Assembly (NCBI GenBank): GCA_916048095.2
Contig: OU696577.1
Span: forward strand, 10,565,907-10,629,906
Origin: Sacculina carcini
Taxonomy: Eukaryota; Arthropoda; Thecostraca; Sacculinidae
DNA: 64,000 nucleotides
Direction: 5' to 3'
The notes under the pieces were generated by a model that was not told where the DNA came from, searched no databases, and worked only from the letters and a program-made list of their open reading frames with translations. Below, piece by piece: positions 58,097 to 64,000 of this stretch; the stretch's first letter is position 1, and each line of letters begins with the position of its first letter. Position numbers and translations under genes: made by a program.

Positions 58097-58255
58097 TTTC
58101 GGCCGTCAATAACCACTATCGAGAGTTATTGAACACTGACAGTAGAGCGATGTCGCATCGTTACAAGTCATACACAAACACACAAGCATATCAGCGTCGC
58201 AACACACAACACATGAACATGAACAATGATGTGACTGAGTCGTCGTTTGAGTAGA
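58097..58255 (+). mobile_element. LINE B 3' end fragment
   Basis: This 159-bp block is nearly identical to 22621-22778, just downstream of LINE B ORF2. The weaker similarity just before it ('gtctgaaag...') suggests that it continues a little to the left. It is best read as a strongly 5'-truncated LINE B insertion in the same intron that holds the LTR element. Confidence 0.6.
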
Positions 58256-58721
58256 CTTTTCTGCATTTCTGTCACCACTCAACTTCACCGTGTGCCGTTT
58301 GTGTGGTTTTCGCGAAGAGGTAGTGTTAGTGCCAGGCTAGTAGATTTCAGGGTGGTGCTACCTTTTGGTTCGGGATGTTTCTCGAAATTAGGTACTCGTT
58401 AAACATGTAAAACTTAGTCATGAAGTCAAGACGGAGCATATGGAACGACGGTTGAAAAATAGCACGATAAAAAGGTGAACAGTTGAGACTACAGCCTCAA
58501 GGAACTGAACCCAACAAGCAAACTGTATAATACGAGCTGAGTTCGACCACAAAGTAATTACAGGGAGCTGTATCTAGTGCGCTGGAAATAATTTTTAGTT
58601 GTATGGGACTGCACGTCCAGTTCCACATGAGCAAGCTCAGTATTGAGTATGAACGATATGCATTGAATATGCCTTTGATATACATTGAATACGTTTAAAA
58701 GGTTAAAGTTTAACACACACA
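58256..58721. other. No feature seen
   Basis: Intron sequence without a supported exon, repeat or RNA gene. Confidence 0.4.
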
Positions 58722-58943
58722 GGCTTATGAACACACACGTGTGCCCCGTGCAGCTCGCTGCCACCGCATAACCGACCCTCTCCACGCTATGGCGCCACAA
58801 GGACGAAAGACATATTAGAGAGAGCCACCTCCCCAGAATGCATGGCACAACATATCACTGATATCTGGTACCATCATTTACTGCTGGGTGGACAGGGACT
58901 GTTGGATTATAGAATTCGCCCAATAAATTTTGCTCCGCCGGGC
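58722..58943 (-). mobile_element. SINE copy, 5'-truncated
   Basis: It matches 62587-62810 along its length ('ccctctccacgctatggcgc', 'gatatctggtaccatcattt', 'ctgggtggacagggactgtt'). The similarity stops at 58943, where the other copy continues into its tRNA-like head, so this copy lacks the promoter end. It is non-coding. Confidence 0.72.
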
Positions 58944-60084
58944 TGAACATTCACATTTTTCTCCGCCTCACTGGGCCCAAGATTGAACGTGGTGTTCATT
59001 CAGCATCCAGCACGGAGCTTTAGCGACCGCAGCTGGACCCCACAAGACGCAGCCAGCGAGTTAAGCTCAGTTTCTTATGACCGCGTCAACTGTTGGTGGA
59101 AAAATCAATGCTGGATCGACAAAAACTCGATAGATGGCGCGGCCATCAGAACAAACATTGGCTTCAGTTGAAGCACTATAAAACCACACAGTCGCTCACA
59201 ATAGCAGGTAATTCTTCGTGACATGAGGTAAAAATTCATCCATGAGAAAGCGAACACTGGTTTATCTATCACTTATTTCTGTCGTCCAAGTTGACTGAGT
59301 CGTAGTTGATGGATAGGAGGTAGAAAGATAGGAGCCAGACGCTCGAGTGAAATTGTTCACGCATATTCTGTGGACCACACGCAAACACGTCTCGAGGGGC
59401 GCCATTTAACTGGATGATTGTTAGTGCGTTTACTCTTCTCTGAGGATTTCTGCAATGTTTATTTTACTGTTTCAAGCATTGATAGGACAACGCGAAAATT
59501 GTACATGTAGTATTGTAGATACATGTGTGCAGGCACGCACGCGAACGCTCCAATTGAGAATGAGTTGTGTTGGCTGCACTCCGGTTTGATACATTTGGAA
59601 TGTCGCAGGGGCGTGCCAAGTTTTGTTCTAGCGAGGGGTTCTTGAAGTGGAATCCACACCATTCTCTTGAATCGAAATGCTCAATGAAGGCTTCAACTGG
59701 GTGATGAAAATCGTTGGATTGTTTTGTAAGGCAATGAATTGGAGCCATATACTGGGAATGTTTTCTGGATGTAAACCGTGTGCTCCTTGCTGCCACGAAA
59801 TCTTCAGCAAGTAATTTATTTATCGGATGATGGTCGTTGCTTGATCTTGTATAGCATACATACACTGCTCACTTTTCGACAATGGCAAATATCACCAAGA
59901 ACCAAGTCACCACAGTACAACGTGAAATTCATAAAAGTTTTTTATGATATTGAGGTGACGATCTGCAGCAGACGACCGCATGGGGGCGCATTACTCCAGA
60001 ATTGGTAAAATGAAACAACGAAACAACTTTTGGAGATTATCTGCTACCGAACACCCGATACGCCTTTCTTATAATACCCAGTTT
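58944..60084. other. No gene seen
   Basis: Some open frames occur on the reverse strand near 59460-59865, but they lack recognisable domains and splice support. Around 59607 a 'caggggcgtgccaag' string looks like a transposon end, but no partner was found. Confidence 0.35.
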
Positions 60085-60680
60085 TAGCGATGCCGAGAAA
60101 AAATTAGCTTCCGAATGTGACTCTCAAATGTCAGTTTTGAGTCTACATGTACTCCCAAGTTTTTGAACTCGTCAAAAAAATTGAGTTGGGAGTCACTTAT
60201 GGAAATTGCTCCATGTGAAGTTTGAACGGTACGTGACCTTGAAACCAGAAAGCTTTTAGATTTCGAAGGTTCATATCCAGTATTATAACCAACATTACAT
60301 TCCACCTCTCAAACAACTTCAGGACGCTGCTGACACCGTCGTTGCCTGACGCACCTGTGGCCTGTTCGAAGGACATGGATTTACATCCATCATAGTAGTA
60401 TCGTCAGCCTACCCATCAATAGCGTGTGGTTTTGTACAGGCTAGCGGTGTAAATGTTGAACAAAATTGGACCCAACACACTTCCATGCGGGACAATGGCC
60501 GCAATGCTCTGTCAGCTCCATCGATGGCAACACGCTGTACGCGATCGCAAAGAAATTGATACAAGAAACTCAGCACGCGGCCACCGACTCCACTGTTGCT
60601 CACTTTTTGCAACCAGCTCTCCTAGCAGAATCATCGCATCGTACAACGATTTTCAGCAACGTTGATGAGAGGAACATTAC
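60085..60680 (-). pseudogene. LINE reverse transcriptase remnant
   Basis: On the reverse strand, about 60612-60500 reads VLSFLYQFLCDRVQRVAIDG, the RT segment before the 'SGVPQGS' box. Next comes ADDTTMMDVNPC (about 60407-60370), the catalytic box. Then SKSFLVSRSRTVQTS and KNLGVHVDSKLTFESHIRK follow (about 60270-60100). Frames change between these segments, so it is dead. The clade is not resolved; it is distinct from LINEs A-C. Confidence 0.75.
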
Positions 60681-60829
60681 TATTATATCGGTACGATATC
60701 ATCTCTGTAGTGGCTGTCAATAGAACATTACTTTTTGTTGCATGGGCAGATATTTTTGCACATGAAGAATGTGCCGGCTTAAGCACCGCATGAGCTTCTG
60801 AGCGGGTATGCTTGCGGTGCTCAGCTTAC

Positions 60830-61134
60830 CTGTGCCACAGCCGACTGAAGGGAAGATAGCTGAGGAAGCGACAGCTGATCCTGCCAGACTAGTTGCTGTT
60901 GCATCCACACCATCTGTTGCTGCTGCTGCAGGTATAGTTGCAGCTGTTGTTGCAGTTGGTGCCGTTTATCGTCGTGCATACTCATGACGCGCTGGTAGAC
61001 GGGCGAGCTCAGAGGCGCGACAGGCACTGCCTGCCACGGCACTGGTGTCGCCAGCAGAGGTCCGCCTGGAAACGCCTCCGCCACATAGTAACCGGCGACG
61101 GGTGGCAGGTTGACGACACCGTTGTCATCCATCA
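60830..61134 (-). CDS. Unrecognised host gene, Gln-rich exon
   Basis: On the reverse strand the exon starts after cat-gtgccag (61135) in phase 2 and ends at a strong donor, GCACAG|gtaagc (60829), in phase 0, which fits exon 53106-52668 as SAVAQ|DGVHE. It encodes MDDNGVVNLPPVAGYYVAEA, a Pro/Val-rich run PVPWQAVPVAPLSSP, then a Gln-rich helix-like block HQLQQQLQLYLQQQQQMVWM. An alternative is a first exon starting at ATG 61210 (MSSVCRLSRVVMLLC...), reading straight through the proposed acceptor. The family is not recognised; a scaffold or regulatory protein is possible. Confidence 0.65.
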
Positions 61135-61210
61135 CTGGCACATGCACAATACACGCGACACGTGAACACAGTAGCATGACGACACGCGATAGGCGGCACA
61201 CTGAGCTCAT

Positions 61211-62586
61211 TGGAAGCGAGGTTTCAGTGTAGAACTGCAGAGAGCTGCTGAATTATCACTGTCAGTGTCATCAAAGTAAAAATCTCATATTGAATGGCTG
61301 AATCAAACTTTCAATTACACTTGAACTCCAATAATCGCAGTAATTCGAAAATTTGGCATCGTCGTACCTTGATCACTGCACCTTGGCCGAGGGAAGTTGA
61401 ACTTTGCTTGCCATGATCCTTGTTCATTATTTTGTTTTTGCCATTACACTCTTTTTTGCTATGCGCATCTGTTCTACTTTGCTGTGTGCTATAAGAAGTA
61501 CGTTGTTGTGACGGAAGAAAAATGGAAATTACCTGTCACAAATTTGCGTGAGACATTATTAAAATTCAAGATGGACTTGACAAATGTTTGATAGCCAAAA
61601 TGGTTAATTTGGTAAAAACGTTGATTTTTTTTTGTCAAACATACCAGCACTTACATTTTTGCATTTATTCCTTGTTTAACTGAGTACAAACAAAAACAGC
61701 GCTGTTTGTTACAAATGTAGTTACATAGAAACGTACAAAAAGATTTTCTGAGAAGATGCGATGTCTGATGCACCTCCGAACGTAATACTTGAGACCCCCA
61801 TTATGATTAAAACACCATTATAGTAAAAGTCCGACTTTAGGAAGATGCAGATACGAGCAGCTCCACGGTCTCCATTCAGCTGGGGACTTTTATGATCTAC
61901 TTTATGCTAAAATTTAATAGATGCGCTGAGCCAATGGGTCCTTCGACACTCGGGCCCACCGGCCGGGGTGCGGGATGCGGTTGCTGTGGCTCTAATGATG
62001 GAAATGTGTAGTCGTTTTATCATTGTTATGCGTAGCTGGACTGGTTGAATAAGTGTGGGCATGCGTGTCATGCGCGATATGATTACAACTCTTTCCAGTC
62101 TGTCACTTGGTAAACGAGGACTTAAATTAGTAAATGACCTCAATGCTCTTCTCTCCCGCTCATGACCACAGATTTCCAGCTGTGACCGCTGTATCCACTG
62201 CGCCGTCGACTTGAGCGGTGAACAGCAAGCAGATCTGTTCCTATCAGTGCGGAAGCATCGACAATACTGGCGGTCACTAATCAATAGGCCGTACAAATGC
62301 GTGCATATCTAACGTGCTAACGCTACAGCGTGCCAACTGAATGAACACAACAGCTTTTCGATCGATTAATCTCAATTATTGATACGGACATCGCGTATAC
62401 TGCCTATTGGTGCACGCCTAAATACCAGACCCCATTTTTTAAAAAGGCGTATTGTGCTGATTGTAGCGGCGATTATGCAATGTGCATAATCTGTATAATC
62501 TGTATAAGTATATGGTTCAGATGGTGCTGATGCATTTCATACAGGTTAAATGCCTAAGTGACAGCTGCTACACGGGAAGAAGTCGA
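61211..62586. other. No supported gene
   Basis: A reverse-strand open frame at 61907-62296 (ending about SRTPAGGPECRRTHWLSASI) has no recognised domain or splice context. Upstream exons of the - strand gene may lie here or beyond the window, but none could be identified. Confidence 0.35.
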
Positions 62587-62867
62587 AGCCTATGAACACA
62601 AAGGTATGCCCCGTGCAGTTCGCTGCCACCGCAGAGCTGACCCTCTCCACGCTATGGCGCCACAAGGACGGAATACGTATTAGAGGGCCACCTCCACATA
62701 ATGCATGTCACAACACATGACTGATATCTGGTACCATCATTTACTGCTGGGTGGACAGGGACTGTTGGATTTTAGAATCCACCCGATGAAATTCTCCTCG
62801 GCCGGGATTCGAACCACGGTTCTCCCGCTTGTGCGGCGGGTGTGCTACCACTACACCACGCAGTCCA
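62587..62867 (-). mobile_element. tRNA-derived SINE, near-complete copy
   Basis: In element sense it starts GGACTGCGTGGTGTAGTGG and has polymerase III promoter boxes: A box TGGTGTAGTGG and a perfect B box GGTTCGAATCC (about 62804-62815). The anticodon stem-loop is tRNA-like, but the base before the anticodon is not U and the 3' acceptor strand is missing, so it is not a tRNA gene. A body of about 210 bp follows, shared with 58722-58943. The body's 3' end is defined only by where the two copies stop matching. Confidence 0.8.
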
Positions 62868-64000
62868 ACAAAGTTAATAGTTCATTGTAGCGGTGTGTAT
62901 GTATGCATGAGTGTGAGAGCAAGTGAAAGCGTGAGAGTACAATGCGTGTCACTGCGAATATCAACAATAACGACTTTTTGTCACTTCCTTACATTCACGA
63001 CTGGTACGAGCGTTAGCTATGTGCGTGTGTGTGTGTGTGTGTTTGTGTGCGTGTAAGCAAGCATGCGTATGTGTGCTTGTGCCTGTGTGTGTCCATAGAT
63101 GTATGTGAGTGAAGATTTGAGCGTATGTGGCTGCTGATGGAAGGAACAGTGTGAGTAGATGACGTTGACCAGTGAAGCTTGAGAAGTGAGTGATTGAGGT
63201 TGTGTCTATTAGAAGTTTTGAAGTGTTGCGTTTGTGCATCTGCTGTTATGTGTTGATTTTTTCTCAATATATTAATATCTACATTAATTGTTGTTGTTTC
63301 GACACGCTTGGAAAATATATATTCACGTGAATGTTTTTAGATGCAAAAACAAATTTAACACAGGAAAACCATCTAGCAAATATCCTGGACTATTAGTTTT
63401 CGTGATTTCAATAATTGGGTTGAGGGTATACCATGCATACTTGTTATTAAATTGACTTAAACAGTTAGTTTGTTATGAAAAATATTTCCAGGCGAAATTG
63501 ACACACACTTCTGAAGTATTACTGGGTGTACTAATCATTTTAAATAAGGTGTATTGAGCGGGTTGGACTCCAAATTGCGCCTGAATGCACGTGATCTACA
63601 GTGCAGTACATTGGAGTGAGTTCAACGGTCGATGAGATCGATCAACAAATAGCACAACTTGATACAACGCATGTTCATTCAATTACGTATGCCCGATCAG
63701 CAGCACCACTCATTATTCACAGTGGTGTCTTTATTTATGTTTATATTAATATTTATTACTTATATTAATGTTAATTGTTTATATTAATATTATTTATTTA
63801 GTTCAATATTAATTACTTATATTTATATTGATTATTATTATAATTATACAAGACAATGTTGACTGAGTTGTGATACATCATTCTTCGACTAAAATATCCA
63901 GAACTTTGTGGAAAATAGTATATATTATGCATATTTAAAATGAGCAACTAACACAATAGTATATCGGGAGCGCAGCATCGATGCGCAACTTTGAACAAAA
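62868..64000. other. GT-rich and AT-rich DNA, no gene seen
   Basis: A (GT)n region lies at 63019-63110. From 63725 to 63850 a TTATATTAAT-type AT-rich repeat dominates. No exon, RNA gene or complete element was recognised. Confidence 0.45.

Noticed and set aside
59464-59865. Reverse-strand frame EWCGFHFKNPSLEQNLARPC as a gene
   Set aside because: It shows no known domain, no second copy in the window and no splice context.
62797-62867. tRNA gene on the reverse strand
   Set aside because: A and B boxes are present, but the base before the anticodon is not U and the 3' acceptor strand does not pair with the 5' end. The same body follows elsewhere, so it is the head of a SINE.
1-64000. CRISPR arrays, rRNA genes, bacterial operons or toxin genes
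   Set aside because: There are no regularly spaced palindromic repeats with unique spacers, no rRNA-like sequence and no prokaryotic gene organisation. The tandem repeats seen have no spacers.

Overview
This window comes from an animal nuclear genome, probably an invertebrate. It is intron-rich and moderately AT-rich, with GT-AG introns, many CA/GT and TA microsatellites, several LINE families of the CR1/L2/RTE kind, a Ty3/Gypsy-type LTR element, hAT-type non-autonomous elements and a tRNA-headed SINE. I cannot fix the phylum from the sequence alone; a flatworm, a chelicerate or another invertebrate would all fit. There is no bacterial-style operon, rRNA, CRISPR array or complete canonical tRNA gene.

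Two host genes converge on each other. On the + strand lies a RhoGAP gene of the ARHGAP6/ARHGAP36 type: exons at 3108-3331 (tentative), 5736-5878, 6313-6463, 7813-8141 and 8561-8664, then an intron of about 16.5 kb full of transposons, then a long serine-rich terminal exon at 25127-26180. The splice phases agree across the GAP-domain exons and into the terminal exon. On the - strand lies a gene I do not recognise. I assembled it from four phase-compatible exons (61134-60830, 53106-52668, 46800-46658, 45760-44174). It encodes a largely disordered protein with a Gln-rich block, an acidic/serine block, a Lys-rich block and a long Ser/Thr-rich tail.

The main structural event is a head-to-tail tandem duplication with a 15,247-bp period. 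Sequence 15059-30291 recurs at 30306-45536. I saw only one substitution and one 2-bp TA-repeat length change between the copies. The join carries a 14-bp filler, part of which is copied from sequence a few bases away, as expected of end joining with templated insertion. The duplicated block holds the 3' ends of both convergent genes, so each gene keeps one complete set of exons and gains an orphan copy of its last exon.

Mobile DNA fills most of the rest. LINE-1 of this window (- strand, 11476-15945) has an open endonuclease-RT ORF and a twice-frameshifted ORF1. LINE-2 (+ strand, 18442-22781, and again at 33689-38028) has two open ORFs; its ORF1 joins a PHD-like finger to three CCCH fingers. 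A broken LINE lies at 48830-51581, an RTE-like scrap at about 47905-48600 and another RT scrap at 60085-60680. Three hAT-type non-autonomous elements with 8-bp target duplications (9339-10406, 22782-23250 with its copy, 48232-48487) and a G-rich MITE-like repeat were delimited. A young, whole-looking LTR element sits at 53179-57923 in an intron of the - strand gene. Two copies of a SINE lie at 58722-58943 and 62587-62867.
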